Positions 41,400 through 49,628 of a stretch of DNA of 64,000 nucleotides are shown here, piece after piece; positions within the stretch are counted from its first letter, which is position 1, and each line of letters opens with the position of its first letter. The notes below the pieces were generated by a model that had not been told where the DNA came from, searched no databases, and saw nothing but the letters and a program-made list of their open reading frames with translations. This DNA is from Lysobacteraceae bacterium UBA6001 (GTDB lineage: Bacteria > Pseudomonadota > Gammaproteobacteria > Xanthomonadales > Xanthomonadaceae): contig DJAN01000286.1 of NCBI GenBank assembly GCA_002429615.1, positions 23,819-87,818 of the forward strand. The letters are read 5' to 3'. Made by a program: the position numbers and the translations under genes.

Positions 41400-43592
41400 T
41401 CAGGGGTAGACGAGCGTGGCTGCAGGATCACCGTAATAGGCGTAGAGCAGCCCCAGGGCATTGCCACGTTCTGCGTACAACTCGCGGCGCGTTGCGGTCA
41501 GCGCCTCGGGCACGGTCTGGCCACGGGCCAGCCGTGGAATCAGGCGGATGGCCATCTCGTGCCCCAGGTGAGCCCATACCGGGGACTCGGTGACCACCAC
41601 CCCGCGCGCGCCCAACTGGAACATCGCCGTATCCAGCGCCAGATGCGGCATCTGCCTCGACGGCCCGGTCTCGCAGGCATTGAGGAAGACCAGCGGGCCG
41701 CGAGGCCAGTAGCGCACGTCCTGCTGGGCGTCCAATGCCTCCGAGTTCCAGAGCTGCTCCAACTGCACCGAGCTGATCTGGTCGCCGTTGCCGAAGCTCA
41801 GGTAGGGCGCGCGATCGGTCTGCGAGGAATCACCATGTAGATAGAAGACGAGCGCGGTGAGCTGCTGGCGGCGCGTACTCAGCTCTCCCATGAACCCATC
41901 GGCTTCGAGGAATTCCGAAAACGAGGCTTTCTCCATGGGCAGGCCGAGGATCATGTCGCGCTGCAGTTCGGCCAGCTCGGTCAATGTCGCGTTGTCACCG
42001 GCCTGCTCGTTCTCGAAGCGCGCCATGACGAGACGGCCCGGCCCCTCCGATTCGGGCGGGGAAAGGCCTTCGAGTGCCCCCGTGTCCTCGCGGATCACGC
42101 TGAGGCTGTAACGCATGCCCCAGAAGTCGTTGCCGTCGATGGGCTCGCCTTTCTTTATTGGCTTCGGATAGAGGTACTGCCAGGGCAATGCGCCTTCGGT
42201 GACGACCACGGTCAGCCGCAGTGGCGGGCGGCCCTGCCGGTCCAGCGCGGCCTTTTCGAGTTGTTCGCTCAGTTGCAACAGCGCTTTCCCGCCCTTGCCG
42301 AACAGCTGGCGATAGAGTTGGTATCCCGCATTGGCAATGATCCGGTTGACTTCCTCGCGGTCGTCGGGCGTCAGCTGCAGCGTGGTGGATGCCGAGGTGT
42401 CCAGGCCGTCACTCATCCCCTGTGCGCGCAGGCGCTTGGCTAACCAGCCATCCTTGTTCAACGCGAACATCACCCCGAAATCCTCGGCGGCGAGCTGTTG
42501 AATCAGCTCCTTGGGCACCTTCACTTCGAAATGCCGCGGCTGGTCGTTTTCGTCCAACGCCGCTGGCAGCAAATCGCGCATCTCCTCGCCGTGCGGGCGC
42601 ACGCTGAGTACCAACTTGCGGTGGTCCGGCTCCCATTGCGCATGCAGGGTGACATCCGAGGCCGGCATGGCATCGAGCGACGGCGGCGCGCGACCTTCGC
42701 GCTGCACGCTCGCAGGCCCCAGCGCCACCGAAGGCGCGATGGCGGCAGGTGGCATCGAAACGCTCGCATCGCCGCCAACGACGGCCACCTTGATCACCAG
42801 CCGGTCGTACTCGCGCCCGCCGTGTCCATCGATGATGCCGATTTCCAGCCGGCCACGGCCGCCCGCCGCCTTGGGGCTGGGCGTGAAGGTGAAGGCGACT
42901 TCGTCGGCGCGCCGCGCGCCGGTGCGATATACCGTATGCCGCAGCCTCTCCAGGCCGGGCGCGCAGAAGTCGCAGGTCAACACGATATCCAGCGGGACAT
43001 CTTCGTTGGCCATGAGCACTTTCGCATTGGGCATCGCGCTCTCGGCCGACAGTACCGAGCCGGCGCGCGGCGGGCCCATGTCGAAGCGCAGCGTGGTGGG
43101 CTTGCCCGCACGCAGCACCGGCATGCCCGGCAACGCGGGATTGCCCGGCGCCTGCGGCGCCAGCAGCGCGTTGTATACCGTGGCGTCGGTATCGCGCGGC
43201 GGCGGCTCGGACCAGGTCGATGGTGCCCGCGGAGGTTCATAGGCCGCCAGCACCAACACCGGCTCCGGCGCGACGGTGGGTTCGTAGACCGCGCTGACGG
43301 GAAATGGATCGTCGGGACCGCCGACGCTGGTCGGGGATGGCGGCGGCGCGGCATCGTCAGGCGGCGAGGGATCTCCCGCGATAGCGTCCACGGGATCCGG
43401 CGCGGTCGCGGCCATGTCGTCGCCGGGCTGCGGCGAGATGTCGATGCTGGGAGAGATCACCTGCTGCACCGTCTCGCTCGCCGAGCGCGGGCCTGCCCAC
43501 CACACCAGCCATACAAGCAGCAGCGCGAACGGTGCCGTCCACAGGAGCAGCAGCCACGCGATACGTCGAATCCGCAGTTCCTTTGCCGCCAT
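41400..43592 (-). CDS. Membrane-anchored CHAT-domain protein (caspase-like putative protease)
   Basis: The 730-residue product has one membrane helix at about residues 10-32 (basic before, WWAGPR after, so the bulk faces the periplasm) and a Pro/Asp-rich linker (about 46-154). A middle region of beta-rich character (about 160-345) includes a TCDFCAPG Cys pair. From about residue 454 a CHAT domain follows, with His586 in FYLHGDSS and Cys640 in LVFLNACETG as the likely catalytic dyad and GVVVTESPVWA after it. CHAT is a caspase-like peptidase fold usually found in cytoplasmic signalling or defence proteins. ATG 43592 is used because the membrane anchor starts there. The first gene of a two-gene unit with the amidohydrolase. 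Protease activity is inferred. Confidence 0.85.
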   Translation of the reverse strand: MAAKELRIRRIAWLLLLWTAPFALLLVWLVWWAGPRSASETVQQVISPSIDISPQPGDDMAATAPDPVDAIAGDPSPPDDAAPPPSPTSVGGPDDPFPVSAVYEPTVAPEPVLVLAAYEPPRAPSTWSEPPPRDTDATVYNALLAPQAPGNPALPGMPVLRAGKPTTLRFDMGPPRAGSVLSAESAMPNAKVLMANEDVPLDIVLTCDFCAPGLERLRHTVYRTGARRADEVAFTFTPSPKAAGGRGRLEIGIIDGHGGREYDRLVIKVAVVGGDASVSMPPAAIAPSVALGPASVQREGRAPPSLDAMPASDVTLHAQWEPDHRKLVLSVRPHGEEMRDLLPAALDENDQPRHFEVKVPKELIQQLAAEDFGVMFALNKDGWLAKRLRAQGMSDGLDTSASTTLQLTPDDREEVNRIIANAGYQLYRQLFGKGGKALLQLSEQLEKAALDRQGRPPLRLTVVVTEGALPWQYLYPKPIKKGEPIDGNDFWGMRYSLSVIREDTGALEGLSPPESEGPGRLVMARFENEQAGDNATLTELAELQRDMILGLPMEKASFSEFLEADGFMGELSTRRQQLTALVFYLHGDSSQTDRAPYLSFGNGDQISSVQLEQLWNSEALDAQQDVRYWPRGPLVFLNACETGPSRQMPHLALDTAMFQLGARGVVVTESPVWAHLGHEMAIRLIPRLARGQTVPEALTATRRELYAERGNALGLLYAYYGDPAATLVYP

Positions 43593-43787
43593 GATGTCAC
43601 CCCGTCGGGGCAGTCTGGAGGGCGCTCCCCTGCCAGGCAGGCGAGCCGCAGCATCGTTCCTTTGCTCAACCGGCGTGCATGCGGATGATTCGGCGTGCAC
43701 GGTGACGCACGTGCGCTGAAACCGCCGCGCGGTCGTTTTCCCCCGGCCGCCGCAGCCCTGTCGGCAACGTTAGGTCAGGCAAGCGAC

Positions 43788-43813
43788 GCTGGCAATAGCC
43801 CCCGCTTGCCAGC
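43788..43813 (-). terminator. Hairpin terminator after the bicupin gene
   Basis: GCTGGCAA (43788-43795) and TTGCCAGC (43806-43813) form perfect eight-base arms around a ten-base loop, 43 bases beyond the bicupin stop on the minus strand and upstream of the CHAT gene. Confidence 0.6.
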
Positions 43814-43855
43814 GCTGCGACCGGCGGGATGCCACCTGCGGGCAGTGGCCGCCCC

Positions 43856-44881
43856 TCACACCGGATTGCGTTTGGCCACGATCAGCGGATCGGCGGCGGT
43901 GAACGGCAGCGCCGGCGCCTGCCCTGCCGCCACGCCAAGCGTGGCCGCCAGCACCGGCGGATCGAACGCGGACCCCGCCAGGCGATAGCCGATGTCGCCC
44001 GGGGTCGGCTGGTCGAAGAACACCAGGAAGTGGATGTCCTCGCCGAGCACCTCGATCTGGTGCGGATAGGCGCGCGGGATGAAATACACATCGCCCGCCT
44101 CCAACGTGTATGTGTCGGTGGAACCGTCGGGATCGAGGATCGTCATCCGCGCGCGCCCACGATGCACGTAACCCATCTCGGCGGTATCCGGATGCCAGTG
44201 CGGCTCGCGCATGCCGGTATCGGGAATCTGCAACGAGTACATCGACAGATGCTTCAGCGCTGGCCAGAACTGGGTGCGCGACACCCGGGCCTGCCCATAG
44301 GGGAAATCGACCGGCGGCGACTGCGCCTCGATGTCGAAGCGATGCGGATCCTTGCGCCCGGCATCGGCAGGTACCTGGGCCGGGCCAGGCCGGCGCAGCA
44401 GGTAGGCCGTACCGGTGTCGCGCTGGCGCTCGGCGAAGGCCTGCGCCGGCAGGTCATAGGTATTGCCCAGCACGCCGTCGCTCATCGCGGCGAAGGCCCC
44501 GCGCAGGGAGAAGTCCTCCGGCCGCTCATGGCTGAAGGCGATGATCAGCTCGGCCTCGTCCTCGCCGATGTTCTCGATCGCATGCAGCGCGCCGCTGTCG
44601 ATATGGAACATCTGGCCCGGCCCGACGCGGAAGCGGCTGACGCCGTCGGCGTTGTCGACGACGGTCAGCAGCAGCTGGCCGGCGATCACATAGCCCAGCT
44701 CGCTGGCGTTGGCGTGCCAGTGCGGCTCGCGCAGTGCCCCTGGCTGCAGGCACAGGCGCTTGATGGACAGACGCTGCAGCAGCGGGAACTCGTCGGCGGT
44801 CAGGCGCCGCACCGATCCCAAGGCGCTGTCGTGGACGAGATCGCCCTGCAGCAGTGAACGAACGTGGCGGGAAGTGGTCAT
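43856..44881 (-). CDS. Bicupin, oxalate decarboxylase-like protein
   Basis: The 341-residue protein consists of two cupins, each with a complete 3-His/1-Glu metal site: His54, His56, Glu61, His100 and His228, His230, Glu235, His274 (REPHWHANASELGYV and REPHWHPDTAEMGYV). This matches the Mn-dependent oxalate decarboxylase/oxidase group. No signal peptide is present. It follows the soluble histidine kinase gene by 42 bases and ends the dps-kinase-bicupin operon, which suggests a stress- or acid-related role. Oxalate as substrate is not proven by sequence. Confidence 0.85.
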   Translation of the reverse strand: MTTSRHVRSLLQGDLVHDSALGSVRRLTADEFPLLQRLSIKRLCLQPGALREPHWHANASELGYVIAGQLLLTVVDNADGVSRFRVGPGQMFHIDSGALHAIENIGEDEAELIIAFSHERPEDFSLRGAFAAMSDGVLGNTYDLPAQAFAERQRDTGTAYLLRRPGPAQVPADAGRKDPHRFDIEAQSPPVDFPYGQARVSRTQFWPALKHLSMYSLQIPDTGMREPHWHPDTAEMGYVHRGRARMTILDPDGSTDTYTLEAGDVYFIPRAYPHQIEVLGEDIHFLVFFDQPTPGDIGYRLAGSAFDPPVLAATLGVAAGQAPALPFTAADPLIVAKRNPV

Positions 44882-44923
44882 GGCAATCTCCTGGAGAATA
44901 GGCGGCGCGAACGGCCGCTCGGC

Positions 44924-45685
44924 TCAGCCGGCGGCGTCGTCGGCGCAGGGCAATGCAAGAACGAAGCGCGCCCCCGCGCCCGGCGTGGAGACGACTTCGA
45001 CGAAGCCTCCTGCCTGCTGCACGGCGCCGCGCACCTGGGCCAACCCAAGGCCATGCCCACCGCGATCGGCGCGGGTGGTGACGCGCGGTTCGAACAGACG
45101 CGCGCACAACGCCGGGGTGATGCCGGTACCGTTGTCGGCCACTTCAAGGGTGAGATAGCGCCCCGGCCGGCGCGCGCCGGAACAGGGACTGGGGCGCACG
45201 CTGCGCAGTCCGCTGCGGATGCGGATCTGGCCGCCTTCGGCACAGGCTTCGCGTGCATTGACCACCAGGTTGAGCAGTGCGCGCTCCAAGGCCTGGCGAT
45301 CACCGCGCACCTGGCCGGCGCCGGGTCGCGCCTCGATATGCACGCTCACGCGTGGCGCGGCGGCCTGGGCCAGCAGGGAGCGCATCGACAGCGCCAGTTC
45401 GGCCGGGTCGAACAGCGCGCTCGGCTCGGCCGGGCCACCGCTGACCAGGGCGCGGGCCATGCTGGCGCCACGCCGCAACGCCGACTCGGCCACGTCGAGC
45501 AGGCGCAGTTCCCCGCCCGCCCGCGCCAGCGACACGGCCGCCGAAGCGGCCTGCAGCAGATTGTTCAGATCGTGCGCGACCAGCGCGATCCAGGAGGCCT
45601 CCGCCTCGCCGACACGGAGGTCGGCGGGCATCGCACCGGGTAACGGCACGACGGGCGGCGTCTCGATCAAAGGCTCGGCATTCAT
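44924..45685 (-). CDS. Soluble histidine kinase lacking a sensor domain
   Basis: The 253-residue protein has a DHp helix with His38 in LVAHDLNNLLQAAS and a catalytic ATPase domain: N-box NLVVNAREA (about 139-147), VADNGTGI (about 182-189) and RGGHGLGLAQ (about 208-217). There is no membrane segment and no PAS, GAF or receiver domain, only ~30 disordered residues before the His. HDLNN-type kinases usually have PAS domains. It lies between dps and the bicupin gene and is divergent from a PAS kinase plus two response regulators, which are its likely partners. Confidence 0.88.
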   Translation of the reverse strand: MNAEPLIETPPVVPLPGAMPADLRVGEAEASWIALVAHDLNNLLQAASAAVSLARAGGELRLLDVAESALRRGASMARALVSGGPAEPSALFDPAELALSMRSLLAQAAAPRVSVHIEARPGAGQVRGDRQALERALLNLVVNAREACAEGGQIRIRSGLRSVRPSPCSGARRPGRYLTLEVADNGTGITPALCARLFEPRVTTRADRGGHGLGLAQVRGAVQQAGGFVEVVSTPGAGARFVLALPCADDAAG

Positions 45686-45719
45686 CCCTGTCTCCTGGCC
45701 CGATGCGGTGGGGGCCGGC

Positions 45720-46238
45720 TCAGGCCGGGCGGCGGGTGCTTTCGAACAGGAACCAGGCACGGCGTTCGGCCTCGTCGATCCAGACCTCGATCAGGCTGGT
45801 CGAGGCGACATCGCCATAGCTGTCGCAGACGCCATGCGCCTCGCGCAGGAACGCGGAAAGGCGGCGGTTGTCGTCGGCCAGCTCCGCCAGCATGTCCTCG
45901 GGGGTGACGTACTCGGCGTCGTTGTCGGCCAGGCGCTGCAGGCGCTGGATATGGCCGATCGAGCGCAAGGTGGTGCCGCCGACCTTGCGCGCGCGCTCGG
46001 CCAGCACATCGGTGGTGGCGAAGATCTGGTCACCCTGCTCGTCCAGCATCAGGTGGTAGTCGCGGAAATGCGGCCCGGACAGATGCCAATGGAAGTTCTT
46101 GGTCTTCAGGTAGAGCGCGAACATGTCGGCCAGCACGCCGGTGAGCGCGCCGGCGATGTCGCGGGCGGCATCCTCGCCAAGGTCGTTGCGGACATGCAGG
46201 GCGGCGGCGCGGCGCGAAGCGGCGGATTGCGGGTTCAT
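45720..46238 (-). CDS. dps: Dps family ferritin-like DNA-protecting protein
   Basis: Dps forms a hollow dodecamer that oxidises and stores iron with peroxide and often binds DNA. The 172-residue product has the ferroxidase signature KTKNFHWHLSGPHFRDYHLMLDEQGDQI at about residues 45-72 and the conserved helix RLADNDAEYVTPEDMLAELADDNRRL. ATG 46238 has AGGAG eight bases upstream. It heads an operon with the soluble kinase (34 bases) and bicupin, and the promoter region carries a CATACC-TT-GGTTTG element also found upstream of the hydrolase gene at 49629. Confidence 0.92.
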   Translation of the reverse strand: MNPQSAASRRAAALHVRNDLGEDAARDIAGALTGVLADMFALYLKTKNFHWHLSGPHFRDYHLMLDEQGDQIFATTDVLAERARKVGGTTLRSIGHIQRLQRLADNDAEYVTPEDMLAELADDNRRLSAFLREAHGVCDSYGDVASTSLIEVWIDEAERRAWFLFESTRRPA

Positions 46239-46345
46239 GGCGAAACTCCTGCGTTGGAGGAAGGGGTGCCGGTGCGGTGCCCGGCATGGCAGCCAACGTA
46301 ACCAGATGGAGCGTCCGGCAACATCGGCGGATCGTTTCGCGGGCT

Positions 46346-46376
46346 CATACCTTGGTTTGGGGCGACCGAAGCGCAC
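46346..46376. promoter_or_regulatory. CATACCTTGGT-type element, copy A (divergent dps / PAS kinase promoter)
   Basis: CATACCTTGGTTTG (arms CATACC/GGTTTG around TT) begins a 31-base block that recurs upstream of 49629. Read toward dps the complement gives GGTATGAG followed by GCGAA, also as in copy B. It is about 110 bases from each divergent start codon. Probable binding site of the FixJ-type regulator; no binding evidence is available. Confidence 0.6.
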
Positions 46377-46468
46377 ACCGTTACCAGCGCGGGGGCCGGT
46401 CCACGCCTATGATCGACGGGCCGTCCCCTTGCGCCATCCCCCACCCTGTGAAGACGGAGTCAGGCCGT

Positions 46469-48403
46469 ATGTCCGACCGTGCCCGCGTAGCGCGCGACCG
46501 CGCCGCCCATGCCGAACGCCTGCAGCACCTGGTGCTGCGCGTGGTCGCCGCGCTGCTGGTGCTGGTGATCTTCCTGGTCGATACGATGACCACGCTGGAA
46601 GGCGCGGTGGCGGTGCTGTACGTCGTGGCGGTCATGCTGGTGGCGCGCACCACGCGCCGCGGCGACATCATCGCCGTGGCCGTGGGCGGCATCGCACTGA
46701 CCCTGTTCGCCTATCTCGACACCCATGGCATGCGCCACGTGGGCGCGCAGACCTTCCGCGCCGCGGTGAGCCTGGCGGCGATCGCCATCAGCGCGGTGCT
46801 GGCGTTGGAGAACCAACGCTCGGTGCAGGCCCTGCGCTCGCAGGCGATGCTGCTGGACCTGTCGCACGACATGATCTTCACCCGCTCCCGCGACGGCCGG
46901 ATCCTGTTCTGGAACCGCGGCGCGGCCGAAGTCTATGGCTGGAGCGCCGAGGAGGCGGTCGGACGCAGCGCCGACGAGCTGCTGCAGACCCGCTATGCGC
47001 AGCCGCGTGGCGAGGTGGAGGCCGTGCTGGTGGCCGAAGGCCGCTGGGAGGGCACGCTCGTGCAGACCACCCGCGCCGGGCGCGAGTTGACCCTGGAGAG
47101 CCGCTGGGCGCTGCAGCGCGACGCGGCCGGGCGCGTGCTGCAGGTGCTGGAGACGCATACCGATGTCACCGAGCGCCAGGCCGCGCATGCGGCGCTGGTG
47201 CAGAGTGAACGCCGCTACCGCCGCATGTTCGACGCCACGCGCGTCGGCGTGGTGCAGCAGGACTGGCGGCCGATCCAGGCGGCACTGACGGCACACGGCC
47301 TGACCGATCCGGCGGCGCTGTCCGCCTACCTGGCAGGCCACCCCGGATTCGCGGCGCAGGCGCGTGCGCTGGCGCGCATCGAGACCGCGAACCCGGCCTT
47401 CGCGGCAATCGCCGGACGCGACGATGGGCAGATGCCGCTCTCGCTGGCCGAACTGCTCGACAAGGCGGACGACACCTTCATTCCCTCGCTGCTGGCATTT
47501 GTCGCCGGCGAGCCGTTCTTCGAGGGCGAGACCGACCTGCTGCGCGGCGATGGCCAGCGCGTGCCGGTGCTGTTCACCATCACCTTCCCGACCGCCGGCG
47601 ATCGCGAAGGCAGCGTGCTGGTGTTCGTGGTCGATGTCACCGAACGCAAGCAGGCGCAGGACGCCATGCTGGCCGCGCAGGCCGAGCTGGCGCATGCCAT
47701 GCGGGTGGCGACGCTGGGCGAGCTGACCGCCTCGATTGCCCACGAGGTCAACCAGCCGCTGATGGCGGTGGTGACCAACGGCGAGGCCGGCATGCGCTGG
47801 CTGCGCCGCGACACGCCCGACCTGCACGAGGTCGAGACGGCGATCGCACGCATCATCGCCGAGGGCCGGCGCGCCGGCGAGATCGTAAGACGCGTGCGCG
47901 ACTTCCTCAGCAAGGCGCCCGCGCCACGCCAGTCGCTGCAGGCCGGCACGCTGCTCGCCGACGCGGTGGAACTGGTGCGGCACGAATTCACCCGCGAGGA
48001 GGTGGACGTGCGGATCAGCGTCGCCGACGACCTGCCGGCCCTGCATGGCGACCGCGTGCAGCTGGAGCAGATCCTGGTCAACCTGCTGGTCAACGCATGC
48101 CAGGCGCTGGCGGGCCAACCGGGATTGCGCCAGGTCCGGCTGCGGGCCAGCCATGGCGACGCGGCCACGCTGTCCATCCACGTCGCCGACACCGGCCCGG
48201 GCATCGCCGCCGATGACCTGCCCCGGCTGTTCGATCCGTTCTACACCACCAAGCCACAGGGCATGGGCATGGGGCTGGCGATCTGCCGCAGCACCGCCGA
48301 GGCCCATGGCGGTACGCTGACCGTGGACAGCGCGCCGGGCCAAGGCACGGTGTTCCACCTCACCCTGGCCACCCACGACAGCGCCGAGACCCATGCCCGC
48401 TAA
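46469..48403 (+). CDS. Membrane PAS-domain sensor histidine kinase (FixL-like)
   Basis: The 644-residue kinase has four membrane segments (about 21-38, 44-60, 67-82, 97-113), a PAS domain (about 120-235, MIFTRSRDGRILFWNRGAAEVYGWSAEEAVGR), a second divergent PAS (about 248-392) and a FixL/DctB-type core. That core has His425 in SIAHEVNQPLMAVVTNGEA, then NLLVNACQAL, ADTGPGIA and KPQGMGMGLAICRS. No haem-binding residues specific to oxygen-sensing FixL can be claimed. ATG 46469 has CGGAG upstream; an ATG 60 bases earlier has a poorer site. Its end overlaps the FixJ-type regulator start by 11 bases. Confidence 0.93.
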   Translation: MSDRARVARDRAAHAERLQHLVLRVVAALLVLVIFLVDTMTTLEGAVAVLYVVAVMLVARTTRRGDIIAVAVGGIALTLFAYLDTHGMRHVGAQTFRAAVSLAAIAISAVLALENQRSVQALRSQAMLLDLSHDMIFTRSRDGRILFWNRGAAEVYGWSAEEAVGRSADELLQTRYAQPRGEVEAVLVAEGRWEGTLVQTTRAGRELTLESRWALQRDAAGRVLQVLETHTDVTERQAAHAALVQSERRYRRMFDATRVGVVQQDWRPIQAALTAHGLTDPAALSAYLAGHPGFAAQARALARIETANPAFAAIAGRDDGQMPLSLAELLDKADDTFIPSLLAFVAGEPFFEGETDLLRGDGQRVPVLFTITFPTAGDREGSVLVFVVDVTERKQAQDAMLAAQAELAHAMRVATLGELTASIAHEVNQPLMAVVTNGEAGMRWLRRDTPDLHEVETAIARIIAEGRRAGEIVRRVRDFLSKAPAPRQSLQAGTLLADAVELVRHEFTREEVDVRISVADDLPALHGDRVQLEQILVNLLVNACQALAGQPGLRQVRLRASHGDAATLSIHVADTGPGIAADDLPRLFDPFYTTKPQGMGMGLAICRSTAEAHGGTLTVDSAPGQGTVFHLTLATHDSAETHAR

Positions 48404-49046
48404 CCGCACGCCCAGCCCAGACGCCGCGCCCCTGGTCGTCATCGTCGACGACGAGGCAGCGGTACGCGATTCGCTCGACAGCCTGTTCCGCTCGATCGGC
48501 CTGCAGACCCTGCTGTTCGCCTCGCCCGCCGAGCTGCTGCGCCAGCCGCTGCCCGATCTCACCGGCTGCATGGTGCTCGACGTGCGCCTGCCCGGGATCA
48601 GCGGCCTGGATTTCCAGGCCCAGCTGGCCGGCCACGGCATCGCCCTGCCGATCATCTTCATGACCGGCCACGGCGACATCCCGATGTCGGTGCGGGCGAT
48701 GAAGGCCGGCGCGGTGGATTTCCTCGCCAAGCCGTTCCGGGACCAGGACATGCTCGATGCGGCCAGCGCGGCGATCGAGCGCGACCGCCAACGCCGCGCG
48801 CAGGCGGCCAGCCTGGATCACGTGCGCGGCCGCTACGAGACCCTGACCCCGCGCGAGCGTGAGGTGATGGCGCACGTGGTGGCCGGGCTGATGAACAAGC
48901 AGGTCGCGGGATTGATCGGGCTGAGCGAGATCACCGTGAAGATCCATCGCGGCAACGTGATGCGCAAGATGGCCGTGCGCTCGCTGGCCGACCTGGTGCG
49001 GCACGCCGAGGCGCTCGGCATTCACGGCCCCCAAACCTCCGTATGA
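48393..49046 (+). CDS. FixJ/NarL-type response regulator
   Basis: The 217-residue protein has a receiver domain with acidic pair in IVDDE (19-21), phospho-acceptor Asp63 in MVLDVRLPG, Thr91 and Lys113. A LuxR-type helix-turn-helix follows from about residue 150 (LTPREREVMAHVVAGLMNKQVAGLIGLSEITVKIHRGNVMRKM). The start overlaps the PAS kinase gene, so the pair forms one two-component system. It probably acts on the two CATACCTTGGT elements at 46346 and 49530. Confidence 0.94.
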   Translation: MPANRTPSPDAAPLVVIVDDEAAVRDSLDSLFRSIGLQTLLFASPAELLRQPLPDLTGCMVLDVRLPGISGLDFQAQLAGHGIALPIIFMTGHGDIPMSVRAMKAGAVDFLAKPFRDQDMLDAASAAIERDRQRRAQAASLDHVRGRYETLTPREREVMAHVVAGLMNKQVAGLIGLSEITVKIHRGNVMRKMAVRSLADLVRHAEALGIHGPQTSV

Positions 49047-49135
49047 TGTTCAGCCTCGGCCCGGCGTGCCTAAATGGGCCATCGGGCTGGCTTGACGCAC
49101 CTTCGTGCGCCGCGTGGCGCGAAGGAGTTGTCAGC

Positions 49136-49525
49136 ATGAACCATCCCGCCCCGCTCGCCCACGCCAGCCATATCGCCGTGGTGGACGACGACAGCGGCGT
49201 CCGCACTTCGTTGTCCAGCCTGCTGCGCTCGTTGGGTTATCCGACACGCACCTATGCATCGGCCCTGGAATTCCTGGAGGCGCTGCCGCAGCAGGCCCCG
49301 AGCTGCCTGATCAGCGACATGCGCATGCCCGGCATGGACGGCGAGCAGCTGCAGGCCGCGCTGAAATCGGGCGGCCATCATTTTCCGGTGATCTTCCTCA
49401 CCGCTTTCCCCACCGAAGCGGTGCGCACGCGCGTGCTGGCGGCCGGCGCGCATGCGTTCTTCGGCAAGCCGGTAGAGGCCGATGCCATCACCCGTTGCCT
49501 GGCGGACGTGTTGCCCCCGCAGTAG
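49136..49525 (+). CDS. Stand-alone receiver-domain response regulator
   Basis: The 129-residue protein is a single receiver: acidic residues in AVVDDDS (14-20), phospho-acceptor Asp61 in LISDMRMPGMDGE, Thr89 in FLTAFPTE and Lys111 in FFGKPV. No output domain follows. ATG 49136 has GAAGGAG eight bases upstream. It lies 89 bases after the FixJ-type gene and just before copy B of the shared promoter element. Such proteins often act as phosphate sinks or shuttle phosphoryl groups between kinases. Confidence 0.92.
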   Translation: MNHPAPLAHASHIAVVDDDSGVRTSLSSLLRSLGYPTRTYASALEFLEALPQQAPSCLISDMRMPGMDGEQLQAALKSGGHHFPVIFLTAFPTEAVRTRVLAAGAHAFFGKPVEADAITRCLADVLPPQ

Positions 49526-49529
49526 AAGC

Positions 49530-49563
49530 CACACCTTGGTATGAGACGGCGAACCGAGCGTAC
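49530..49563 (+). promoter_or_regulatory. CATACCTTGGT-type element, copy B, with promoter
   Basis: CACACCTTGGTATG (49530-49543) is followed by AGACGGCGAACCGAGCG and then TACGAT (49561-49566), a plausible -10. The palindrome centre would lie near -40, the usual place for a FixJ/NarL-type activator. The block matches copy A at 46346 over most positions. The hydrolase start codon is 66 bases further on. Confidence 0.65.
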
Positions 49564-49628
49564 GATTTTCGCCGCCGGTGTTCCCCATTAGCGTTCACGT
49601 TGTACTCCACCACACGAGGAATTCGCTC

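Noticed and set aside
41400-43592. CHAT gene as part of a type III-E CRISPR or gasdermin system
   Set aside because: No CRISPR repeats, cas genes or gasdermin-like protein occur in the window; the only tight partner is the amidohydrolase.
46460-48751. A 763-codon frame opposite the PAS kinase, and similar long frames opposite the GH2 (33762-35594) and GH3 (57813-59969) genes
   Set aside because: All are mirror frames of well-supported genes with no domain content of their own.
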